Of a stretch of DNA of 64,000 nt, positions 44,686-55,489 are shown in pieces. The notes under the pieces were generated by a model. It was not told the origin of the DNA. It searched no databases and was given only the letters and a program-made list of their open reading frames with translations. Both the position numbers and the translations under genes were made by a program. This DNA is from Pictodentalium vernedei. Lineage: Eukaryota > Mollusca > Scaphopoda > Dentaliida > Dentaliidae. Location of the stretch: assembly GCA_031216915.1 (NCBI GenBank), contig CM062297.1, positions 534,834,971-534,898,970 of the forward strand, read 5' to 3'. The stretch's first letter is position 1. Each line of letters opens with the position of its first letter.

Positions 44686-45545
44686 GCTGGAGAACCGTCT
44701 CCTTTCCGTCAGCAGTCAGAGTCGACTGTTTTTGGTGTGAGAAACTTTAGTGGGTTGGGATGCCCATTCACGCTTGCGATTTGGGACGCTTCTTCCACAC
44801 TGTAGCTGGATTTGGTGGCAGCTATGGCATCTTCCCTTGCTTCATTAAAGCGCATTGACCACAGACTAGCTATCTGACTTTGCAGGTTCAGGCTGATAGC
44901 TAGTCATTTGAGACTAGTACAAGGGTTTAACAGACTCCGATGGTGAGCTGTCAGACGGTGCTGTGTTGGTCTAGTCATCCGTTCAGTCAGATGGAGTTGA
45001 CCATATTTGCGGATGGAACATTTGGATGGTGAGAGGGATACGGAGTGTGAGTCTATGAAAAGTCTTAAGCTCCTAAGAATATTGTTCCATCTGAATATAA
45101 GTCTGCATTTAGATGAGCAGGCCGGGGATGTAAATATGTCCCATCATTTAATATATGCTTGGAAAAAATGGAATGTGCTATTTCATTGAAAAGAGCAAAT
45201 CTGGGCGCAATGTCCTAAGCAGATAACCTTTCCAGAGCTATGGCGCAAGGTCTCAATGGAAAGAAATATGAGGACGTGGTTCCTCGCTAAGAGTTCTTTC
45301 AGGCAGTCATGTATGTCACATACAACTCCGCACGGACAGGGAATTTGGAGTTGGTAAGACGTGATGCTGCCCTTGCGTCGTTGTCACTTATAGATGAAAA
45401 GGTGAAAAGCTCTCTCTGAGTCGCCCCGGTTACCGGAAATATACTATGTGACGACAAGCTTGTGTTGATATAGGAGCAGGCTACAAGAAGCTTCCAGTGC
45501 TCTGCTATTGAAGTCACTGTCTAATCAACACACTTCAGCAGACCG
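44686..45545 (+). pseudogene. gag: DIRS-d gag remnant, middle part
   Basis: It matches copy a 4380-5240 in order: GAGCTGTCAGACGGTGCTG, then GCAGATAACCTTTCCAGAGC and TATGGCGCAAGGTCTCAATG, then ACGTGATGCTGCCCTTGCG. Stops and frameshifts are frequent. It is broken by the SINE at 45546. Confidence 0.75.
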
Positions 45546-45841
45546 CTTCGGACTCCCGCATTGTGTCCTTGGGCAAGTCACTTAACCCCGATTGTCCACA
45601 TTGGGGCACGCTGACGCTGTGTACTGAGGTGTACTGCACGTCGATGGTACGCAAGTCTTCAACCAATCTAACCCTGCCTGTGCTGCAGTGCGGAGTTATG
45701 ATGTTGGGGAGCTGGTAGCTGCTCGTCGTTGCTCGGTTGTTCTCTCCGGGTACTCCGGCTTCCTCCACCAGTACAACTGTCACGGTCATGATTAGCCAGT
45801 GTGCATAAGTATATGACCTTAAACACCAATAAATAAATAAA
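45546..45841 (+). mobile_element. tRNA-derived SINE copy 3, 5'-truncated
   Basis: It lacks the tRNA head and both promoter boxes and starts within the body (GCATTGTGTCCTTGGGCAAG). The tail is CACCAATAAATAAATAAA. A perfect 11 bp duplication TCAGCAGACCG lies at 45535-45545 and 45842-45852. 5' truncation with a duplication is the mark of LINE-mediated target-primed insertion. Confidence 0.92.
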
Positions 45842-45852
45842 TCAGCAGACCG

Positions 45853-46582
45853 GGGTAAGCGAGGCCGTTCTGCTTCTAAGAAAGCATCATGAGAATGTCT
45901 CGCGAGGGTACAATAACCCTCTTATATTTACTCTGGAAGTCGTCATTATAGCAACTCGGGAAAGGGGCATAGGTCTGATAAAGGCTATGGATCAGGCCCC
46001 CCTAGGCTGACGATTAACGGAAGATTATCATCTTCACGAGAAACTGGATGTTAATCACGGAAGTTCCTTTCAAAAAGAGTCTCTTCTAGTGGAGGTAAAG
46101 GCTCTCTTATTGAAGGGAACAGTTGAGGTCGACGAGATGAGCTTCTTCGCGGGGAGGACGTAGTTTCTCCTCCCGTAAGCATCATAAGTCGTACAGGTGA
46201 TGGACATGACCTCTATTGCTTGCCAGTGGAAGATTATCAACTTCACGAGACACTGGATGTTAATCACGGAAGTTCCTTTCAAAGAGAGTCGCTCCTTGTG
46301 GCGGTAAAGGCTCTCTTATTGAAGGGAACAATTGAGGTCATCGAGAATAGATTTTGGTTGCTTGCCACTTGGCAGTAGGTTATCAACCTCGCAAAAGTGG
46401 ATAAATTACGGAAGATCAGTGGATGAGAATGTAGTCTCTGCAGGCCTGTGGCTATCAAACCGAGTAAGCTCCACTTACAAGAATACTTGTTAGACAAATC
46501 TTCTCAGAGAGGCTTTACTTCTGGAGGTATAGCTTTCCTATTGAAGAAAAGCTTTAGACGTCATCAAAATTATTCTCCAGTT
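45853..46582 (+). pseudogene. DIRS-d end of gag and start of RT, present three times
   Basis: The block corresponding to copy a 5500-5730 (ACTGGATG, TCACGGAAG, GGAGGTAAAGGCTCTCTTAT) occurs three times in tandem, near 46020-46130, 46200-46345 and 46370-46560, the first two very similar. None is open. The third ends where HINE-A copy 4 begins. Confidence 0.75.
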
Positions 46583-48991
46583 TTTTAGCTCACCGAAGGG
46601 AGCTTAACTTATCACTTGCCGTCCGTCGTCGTCCGTCATGAACTTTACATTAACGACTACTCCTCACAAACTACTGGATCAAATTGAACCAAATTTGGTG
46701 TGCATGTTCCCCATCATATGTCAATTCAAACTTGTACAAAGAAACTTGCCGTACCCACAGGGGGCACCACAAGGGGAATAACTCTGATACCACCCATGAA
46801 TTTCTTTCCAAAATTCAAAAAAATTCTTCTTCTTCAGATCCACCAGGCAGAATTCTTTCCTATTTGGTATACATCATTTCTAGGGGAGTCAGATTCAAGT
46901 TTGTTAAAATCGGCCCCCTAGATTCATATTTGGGCTCACTATAGAAGCCCACATTTGAACTTAGTGCATTTCAGGCAAATTTCTTAAAAAATTTTCTTCT
47001 CCAGATCCAGCAGGCAGAATCTTTTGATATTTGGTATGCAACATTGTGGGGTGGATCTGATTCAAGTTTGTAAAAATCGGCCCCCTGGGTTCATATTTGG
47101 GCTCAGTATAGGAGCCCGAATTTGAACTTAGTGCATTTCAGGCAAATTTCTTAAAAAATCTTCTTCTCCAGATCCAGCAGGCAGAATCTTTTGATATTTG
47201 GTATGCAACATTGTGGGGTGGATCTGATTCAAGTTTGTACAAATAGGCTCCCTGGGTTCATATTTGGGCTCAGTATAGGAGCCTGAATTTGAACTTAGTG
47301 CATTTCAGGCAAATTTCTTTGAAAATCTTCTTCTCAAGATCCAGCAGTTGGAATGTTTTGATATTTGGTATGCAACATTGTGGGGTGGATCTGATTCAAG
47401 TTTATACAAATCGGCTCCATGGGTTCATATTTGGGCTCAGTATAGGAGCCTGAATTCAAACTTAGTGCATTTCAGGCAAATTTCTTTAAACATCTTCTTC
47501 TCAAGATCCAGCAGTTGGAATGTTTTGATATTTGGTATGCAACATTGTGGGGTGGATCTGATTCAAGTTTGTTCAAATCGGCCCCCTGGATTCACATTTG
47601 GGCTCAGTATAGAAGCCTGAATATGAACTTAGTGCATTTCAGGCAAATTTCTTAAAAAAAACTTCTTCTACAGATCCAGCAGCAGAATATATTGATATTT
47701 GGTATGCAACATTGTGGGGTGGATCTGATTCAAGTTTGTTCAAATCGGCCCCCCTGGATTCATATTTGGGCTCACTCTATAGAAGCTTCTTCTCCAGATC
47801 CAGTGGGCAGAATCTTTTGATATTTGGTATGCAACATTGTGCGGTATATCGGATTCAAGTTTGTTCAAATCGGCCCGCTGGGTTCATATTTGGGCTCAGT
47901 ATAGGAGCCCAAATTTGAACTTGGTGCATTTCAGGCAAATTTCTTTAAAAATCTTCTTCTCGAGATCTAACAGGCAGCATCTTTTGATATTGGGTATGCA
48001 GCATGCTTAGGGGGGCGAGATTCAAGTTTTTTCAAGCCAAGTCCCTGGGTTCATATTTGGGCTCACTGTGGTAGCCCGAATTATAACTTGGTTCAAAATG
48101 AGGAATTTTCTTGAAAAATATTCTTCCTCAGATCTAGCAGTCAGAATGTTTTGATATTTGGTATGCAGCATCCTTAGTGGGTGAGATTCAGGTATGTTCA
48201 AGCCATGTCCCTAGGTCCTTATTTGGGCTCACTGTGGGAGCCCGAATGATAACTTAGTTCAAAATGAGGAATTTTCTTTAAAAATCTTCTTCTTCAGATC
48301 TAGCAGTCAGAATGTTTTAATATTTGGTATGCAGCATCCTTAGGGGATTGAGAATCAAGTTTGTTCAAGCCATGACCCTAGGTCCATATTTGGGCTCACT
48401 GTGGGAGCTTGAATTGTAACTTAGTTCGAAATGAGGAATTTTCTTAAAAAATCTTCTTCAGATCCAGCAGTCGGAATGTTTTGATATGTGGTGTGTAGCA
48501 TCCTTAGGGGGGTGAGATTCAAATTTGTTAAAGCCAAGTCCCTGAGTCCATATTTGTCCAATTATAACTTAGACAATATGAGGAATTTTTCTTTAAAAAT
48601 CTTCTTCAGATTTAGCAGTCGAAATGTTTTGATATTTGGCATGCAGCATCCTTAGGGGGTGAGATTCAAGTTTGTTCAAGCCAAGTTCCTGGGTTCATAT
48701 TTGGGCTCACTGTGGAAGCCTGATATGATAACTTAGTTCAAAATGAGGAATTTTCTTTAAAAATCTTCTTCTTCAGATCCAGCAGATGAATGTTTTGATA
48801 TTTGGAATGCAGCATCCTTAGGGGGTAAGATTCAAGTTTGTTCAAGCCATGTCCCTAGTTCCATAAAATTTGTCTCTCATGATTTCATTCCTTTGTAGTG
48901 TTGATGAACCATGACTAACTGAATGTGACCCCAAATACTTCTTTGAACCACTTTGGCCGGTGAGCGATTAAGTCTCTTTGGGGCCTCTTGT
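46583..48991 (+). mobile_element. HINE-A copy 4, complete
   Basis: 5' end TTTTTTAGCTCACCGAAGGG with CCGTCCGTCGTCGTCCGTC. The core is about thirteen 166 bp monomers close in sequence to copy 1 (1-1740). The 3' end has GGTGAGCG and an eroded hairpin (CTCTTTGGGGCCT), then CTTGTTATT. It inserted into DIRS-d. Confidence 0.82.
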
Positions 48992-50800
48992 TATTATCAC
49001 CTGTTTCTCGTCCTGAACCTGGATGGATAGTGCATAGATAGGCTGAGATATGCCTTGGCGTCAAGACAATTATGTCATTGTGGACACCATAGTAACCTTC
49101 TGTACGGTGACAGCGGTCTCTTTGGTTAGGCTCTGTCCGCTGTCTTTTGGGAATAAAACCGAAAAAGATACTGTGCTTTTACGGTTTGTTTTTCCTAGGT
49201 GTGAGTCTTATTGTTACATCATAGTAGCCTAGCTAAAATCATGAGTGAGATTTTTTCAATATTATGCAGTGGCATAATTGAATTTATTATCTCTTGGAAC
49301 TGCGTTCTCTTTGGGAATTCCGGGTTGTTTATATAGCGGCTCTTCATTTCCTACCTTGCGCGACGATAATTGTAAGTCACCATTTAGTGAGCCTTCAGGG
49401 TCGCAACTTACACCGATATATCTGTCTTCACATAGATGAAGACTTATAAGCTATGGCTAGCATTGTAAGTCTCCTTAGTGAGCTTCTAGGGCCTCAGTTA
49501 TCAGCTTTTAATGGTCTTCACGTACAGGAAGACCTTTAGCTCCTTCAGCTAGGCTGAGTTAGTTGTCCTATCGGACATGATACCATTTATTGGAGGAGGT
49601 TATTCTCTTCAAACCGGTATGGTTTGGTGTGAGTTATTATGTTAATACGGTGTATTTGTTCTTCACGTCCTTCTATGCCCTTTGTGGCAGTATGGAGTCG
49701 GTCAGACGTGAGGGAGTCTTGCAGTTCCTATACTATTCGATGACTAACACAAGAACGATTCAAGTAATGCGGGTGAGGTTCGATATGATTCCGAATCCCC
49801 CCCTCTTCCCACCGCCAATGTGTTAAGAGGCGATTACCGGGCAAGACATAGTTTTCTCCCCATAAGCCTTGTATGTATTTAAGTATATACATGCATTTCA
49901 TGACTTCTCGATTGGCAGCTGGGTCGTGTTCTGTGGCGACCTCATGGGCACATCCACTTTTTAGTTGGTTTGTCTCCTGTGGTTGTTCGTCTATATGTCA
50001 TATACGAGCATATGATTCATCATCAATAAATTGCTAGCCTTTTAGTACCTGTAAGGCTGTCTAGTCAGTTAACTGGTATTCAGATGATTACATGCGGTAT
50101 TTCAACAATGTTTGCATGCATAATAATTGTATTATCAGGCAGACACATTATTGTCTGTTATGGACCTTAGAAACAATGAATTATTTTGGGGGCGGTCCGT
50201 GACGAGTCTTTATCATAGCCCGTTCCATTTCTAAATCCAGGTTTCCATTAATTTCGGTACCCAATCAAATATAACTTGTCTATACATTCTTGTATATTCA
50301 CACGTGTCTGGGAACATAGATATCGGATAGAACACATCTGGGAGTGTTATTTATTGGAATTTATTGTACACCTGGACAGGGTCGCCTGTGGGTTACCTTG
50401 GAAGTGTGTTTACTCTCCAGAGATCATCCATTGTGATTCTATTGGACATGTGTATTTTGTATATATTATATCACTGGTTTTCTACGTATGCCAACTCTGG
50501 TATATGTTACAAGTGGGTGCTATTAATTACTGGGATCGTCGTGATAGCCTTAGCTTCTGAAGTGGCATTGAGCACCAATTTATTAATAATAATTAATATC
50601 TTGGGTGCCTGTTCGATGAATATATATTGTTATTTGGTACCGCTTTTACTGATTCCAGAGCGCTCCACTCTTTGTTTTTGAAGAAGATTCCTTCAAAAAG
50701 TGGGGGGGGGGGGGGATTTTTTCTGGCTTGATAAGTGTGTAACTATGAGTGAAGCTGTTTTGTCTGTAAGATTATATCCTGGATACAGCTTGTGTATTAT
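48992..50800 (+). other. degraded sequence, perhaps the rest of DIRS-d, ending in a LINE-like tail
   Basis: TATCACCTGTTTCTCGTCC with GAACCTGGATGG just after HINE-A (49000-49030) resembles the RT region of copy a (CAGTCACCTGTTCCTCGTACC near 5766), as expected if DIRS-d continued. I cannot follow it beyond about 49060. Further on there is no recognisable gene. Near 50562 GGCATTGAGCACCAATTTAT with AATAATAAT resembles the LINE 3' tail at 16310. A G-run of 14 lies at 50702-50715. Confidence 0.4.
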
Positions 50801-53800
50801 TATACCCCCGCTTCGAAGAAGTGGGGGCTATATAGTCATCGCCCTGTACGTCCGTACGTCCGTCCGTACGTCTTTCCGGACATAAAATTCTTGTGTGCGC
50901 AACTCCTCCTACATTTATCAATCAATTTGGACAAAACCTTTCAGACATCATCACTACTAAGTGAACATGCGCATATTCCAAGATTTTTGATCTGCAACAA
51001 TTTTAACCAGGTTATCTCCCTTTGACTTAGATTTATTGTGTCTTTCCAATGAACCGATTTTGATGAAACCTTTCAAACATCATCTCTACTAAGTGAACAT
51101 GTGCATATTCCAAACTTTTTAATCTGCGACAATTTTAACCAGGTTATCTCTCTTGAACTTTGATTTAATATGGGTTTCTACATGAAATTCTTGTGTGCGC
51201 AACTCCTCCTACATTTATCAATCAATTTGGACAAAACTTTTCAGACATCATCACTACTAAGTGAACATGCGCATATTCCAAGATTTTTGATCTGCGACAA
51301 TTTTAACCAGGTTATCTCCCTTTCACTTAGATTTATTATGTCTTTCCGTTCGAACAAATTCTTGTGTGCGCAACTCCTCCTACATTAATGAACCGATTTT
51401 GATGAAACCTTTCAAACATCATCTCTACTAAGTGAACATGTGCATATTCCAAACTTTTTGATCTGCGACAATTTTAACCAGGTTATCTCTCTTGAACTTT
51501 GATTTAATATGGGTTTCTGCATGAAATTCTTGTGTGCGCAACTCCTCCTACATTTATCAATCAATTTGGACGAAAGTTTACAGACATCATCACTACTAAG
51601 TGAACATGCGCATATTCCAAAATTTTTGAGCTGTGGCAATTTTAACTAGATTATCTCCCTTTAACTTAGATTTATTATGGGTTTCTACATGAAATTCTTG
51701 TGCGTGCAACTCCTCCTACATTTATCAATCAATTTGGACAAAACTTTTCAGACATCATCACTACTAAGTGAACATGCGCATATTCCAAGATTTTTGATCT
51801 GCGACAATTTTAACCAGGTTATCTCCCTTTGACTTAGATTTATTATGGGTTTCCAATGAACCGATTTTGATGAAACCTTTCAAACATCATCTCTACTAAG
51901 TGAACATGTGCATATTCCAAACTTTTTAATCTGCGACAATTTTAACCAGGTTATCTCTCTTGAACTTTGATTTAATATGGGTTTCTACATGAAATTCTTG
52001 TGTGCGCAACTCCTCCTACATTTATCAATCAATTTGGACAAAACTTTTCAGACATCATCACTACTAAGTGAACATGCGCATATTCCAAGATTTTTGATCT
52101 GCGACAATTTTAACCAGGTTATCTCCCTTTCACTTAGATTTATTGTGTCTTTCCATCCGAACAAATTCTTGTGTGCGCAACTCCTCTTACATTAATGAAC
52201 CGATTTTGATGAAACCTTTCAAACATCATCTCTACTAAGTGAACATGTGCATATTCCAAACTTTTTAATCTGCGACAATTTTAACCAGGTTATCTCTCTT
52301 GAACTTTGATTTAATATGGGTTTCTACATGAAATTCTTGTGTGCGCAACTCCTCCTACATTTATCAATCAATTTGGACAAAACTTTTCAGACATCATCAC
52401 TACTAAGTGAACATGCGCATATTCCAAGATTTTTGATCTGCGACAGTTTTAACCAGGTTATCTCCCTTTGACTTAGATTTATTATGTCTTTCTGTTCGAA
52501 CAAATTCTTGTGTGCGCAACTCCTCCTACATTAATGAACCGATTTTGATGAAACCTTTCAAACATCATCTCTACTAAGTGAACATGTGCATATTCCAAAC
52601 TTTTTGATCTGCGACAATTTTAACCAGGTTATCTCTCTTGAACTTTGATTTAATATGGGTTTCTGCATGAAATTCTTGTGTGCGCAACTCCTCCTACATT
52701 TATCAATCAATTTGGACGAAAGTTTACAGACATCATCACTACTAAGTGAACATGCACATATTCCAAAATTTTTGAGCTGTGGCAATTTTAACTAGGTTAT
52801 CTCCCTTTAACTTAGATTTATTATGGGTTTCTACATGAAATTCTTGTGCGTGCAACTCCTCCTACATTTATCAATCAATTTGGACAAAACTTTTCAGACA
52901 TCATCACTACTAAGTGAACATGCGCATATTCCAAGATTTTTGATCTGCGACAATTTTAACCAGGTTATCTCCCTTTGACTTAGATTTATTGTGTCTTTCT
53001 ATCCGAACAAATTCTTGTGTGCGCAACTCCTCCTACATTAATGAACCAATTTTGATGAAACCTTTCAAACATCATCTCTACTAAGTGAACATGTGCATAT
53101 TCCAAACTTTTTAATCTGCGACAATTTTAACCAGGTTATCTCTCTTGAACTTTGATTTAATATGGGTTTCTACATGAAATTCTTGTGTGCGCAACTCCTC
53201 CTACATTTATCAATCAATTTGGACAAAACTTTTCAGACATCATCACTACTAAGTGAACATGCGCATATTCCAAGATTTTTGATCTGCGACAATTTTAACC
53301 AGGTTATCTCCCTTTGACTTAGATTTATTATGCCTTTCCGTTCGAACAAATACTTGTGTGTGCAACTCCTCCTACATTAATGAACCGATTTTGATGAAAC
53401 CTTTCAAACATCATCTCTACTAAGTGAACATGTGCGTATTCCAAACTTTTTGATCTGCGACAATTTTAACCAGGTTATCTCTCTTGAACTTTGATTTAAT
53501 ATGGGTTTCTGCATGAAATTCTTGTGTGCGCAACTCCTCCTACATTTATCAATCAATTTGGACGAAAGTTTACAGACATCATCACTACTAAGTGAACATG
53601 CGCTTATTCCAAAATTTTTGAGCTGTGGCAATTTTAACTAGGTTATCTCCCTTCAACTTAGATTTATTATGGGTTTCTACATGAAATTCTTGTGCGTGCA
53701 ACTCCTCCTACATTTATCAATCAATTTGGACAAAACTTTTCAGACATCATCACTACTAAGTGAACATGTGCATATTCCAAGATTTTTGATCTGCGACAAT

Positions 53801-54431
53801 TTTAACCAGGTTATCTCCCTTTGACTTAGATTTATTATGTCTTTCCGTTCGAACAAATTCTTGTGTGCGCAACTCCTCCTACATTAATGAACCGATTTTG
53901 GTGAAACCTTTCAAACATCATCTCTACTAAGTGAACATGTGCATATTCCAAACTTTTTGATCTGCGACAATTTTAACCAGGTTATCTCTCTTGAACTTTG
54001 ATTTAATATGGGTTTCTGCATGAAATTCTTGTGTGCGCAACTCCTCCTACATTTATCAATCAATTTGGACGAAAGTTTACAGACATCATCACTACTAAGT
54101 GAACATGCGCATATTCCAAAATTTTTGAGCTGTGGCAATTTTAACTAGGTTATCTCCCTTTAACTTAGATTTATTATGGGTTTCTACATGAAATTCTTGT
54201 GCGTGCAACTCCTCCTACATTTATCAGTCAATTTGGATGAAACCTTTCAAACATTATCACAACTAAGTGAACATACGCATATTCCCAAATTTTTGATCTG
54301 CAACAATTTTAACCAGGTTATCTCCCTTTAACTTGGATTTATTATGGGTTTTCAAATGGGATTCTTGTGTGTGCAACTCCTCCTACGTTAATGAACCGAT
54401 TTTGAATACATGTTGCACATTGTAAATGTGT
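50801..54431 (+). mobile_element. HINE-like element C, left part with about 21 monomers
   Basis: The left end TATACCCCCGCTTCG with a hairpin (CCCCCGCTTC...GAAGTGGGGG, 50806-50828) and TACGTCCGTCCGTACGTC leader is followed by a tandem array of roughly 170 bp units (TGTGCGCAACTCCTCCTACA, CTACTAAGTGAACATG, CAATTTTAACCAGGTTATCT). At least three monomer types alternate, and blocks of 507, 846 and about 807 bp repeat almost exactly. It is cut by DIRS-e at 54432. The right end is at 61344-61523. Confidence 0.85.
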
Positions 54432-54634
54432 ATTTTTATACTGTACCAATGACCCAGACATAGCTGGTGCTAACTCTTAAAATATAGGGCCAAACACAAA
54501 TTTTGCCCCCCAATCCCCAAAATTTGCATCTAAAACCAAAGAAAACATGTCCTGAAAGGCCCTCCACACTTCGCCTCTACTGCGCATGCGCAGTGTCAAG
54601 GACGTTCCGAAATTGGCGCCATAAATCATTCTAA
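54432..54634 (+). repeat. DIRS-e left inverted terminal repeat
   Basis: 189 bp from CCAATGACCCAGACATAGC (54446) to CATTCTAA (54634) are the exact complement of 61303-61115. The preceding 14 bp are unique to the left end. NRF1-like palindrome TGCGCATGCGCA at 54581-54592. Confidence 0.95.
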
Positions 54635-55489
54635 GTTTGGCCCTTCATCAGTTAACATCTGACTGATCTTTGTGCTTGTAAATCTCAGTTTAAATGATGC
54701 CAGACACATAAACATTAGTGAAATGGTGATTCTAAGGAGGATAGAGAAGGAGGAGAGGAAAAAATGTGTGACAGAATATTATCAGGGCTGTAACTTAAAA
54801 TTTTTTAATGAAATTATGTTAAGTTACCTATTTTCGAGGCAGCAGCCATTTTGTTGTCATTCTGATTATTTAGTTACACTGTTTTTTATGTGTTTTCCTC
54901 TCTCCCTGTCCTTTAAGTCCCCCCTTGCTATTCTCCCATGCTTTTGGCATAGTTTTTGTAATTATTATTACTAAATTTTCTTGGGAGTTTTAGCTGAATA
55001 ACAGAATGAATTCTGTTCTTTTCCCCATGTTAACGTCTTCACCTACGGGTGGTTAGGCGTTGTGTTCTGCATCTACCATCTGATGTTCTGCAGTTTCTTC
55101 CCTGGAAGTCTCTGTTTTGCATCAGATAGTGTATTTTTGGTAACTGATTTCGGGCCTGGGTGCCTGGAGTCTTATTTTAGTATTTTTACACTCATTGTTT
55201 ACATTTACAACAGCCCTCTGTGTGAGGGGGGGATTTTTGGAAAATAATATCTTGATGTTATTTTAATCATAACTAGATACATTATTATTGTTCGTAAGTG
55301 TTGAATAAATTGTTTAAAATATTTTAAAAATTTTTGTCCACACTTAGGCTTGGGATCCATTGGGGCTCAACGTTACTTTTCAGAAACTTGGGCTGTTCTG
55401 AAAAAATATTTTTTCAAAATATTTTGATTTCAATTATTTTTTCTATATTAATGGATCATATTATTATTATGTATTTTGATTGCCAGGGG

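Larger units (their letters stand above)
36540..46582 (+). mobile_element. DIRS copy d, heavily rearranged and multiply interrupted
   Basis: A 64 bp piece at 36540-36603 (TACGTTGTTGGCGGTGAGG, CCCCTCACCACG) matches the gag N-terminus of copy b (22240-22300). The element resumes at about 41230 with CAGTTTCTATTTCAGAGGAA, the next bases in copy b. The gap is filled by HINE-F (36606-37867) and HINE-B (37868-41230). The rest carries gag and the start of RT, with internal tandem duplications, a nested hAT-like element (42780-44677) and a SINE (45546-45841). HINE-A copy 4 begins at 46583. Similarity to copy a is low and all frames are broken. Confidence 0.82.

Noticed and set aside
51412..54138. Four almost identical 75-codon minus-strand ORFs
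   Set aside because: They are spaced by the period of the element C array and are an accident of the monomer sequence.
50880..54400. CRISPR-like array of regular repeats
   Set aside because: The units are about 170 bp with no unique spacers, in a eukaryotic setting. It is a transposon tandem core.
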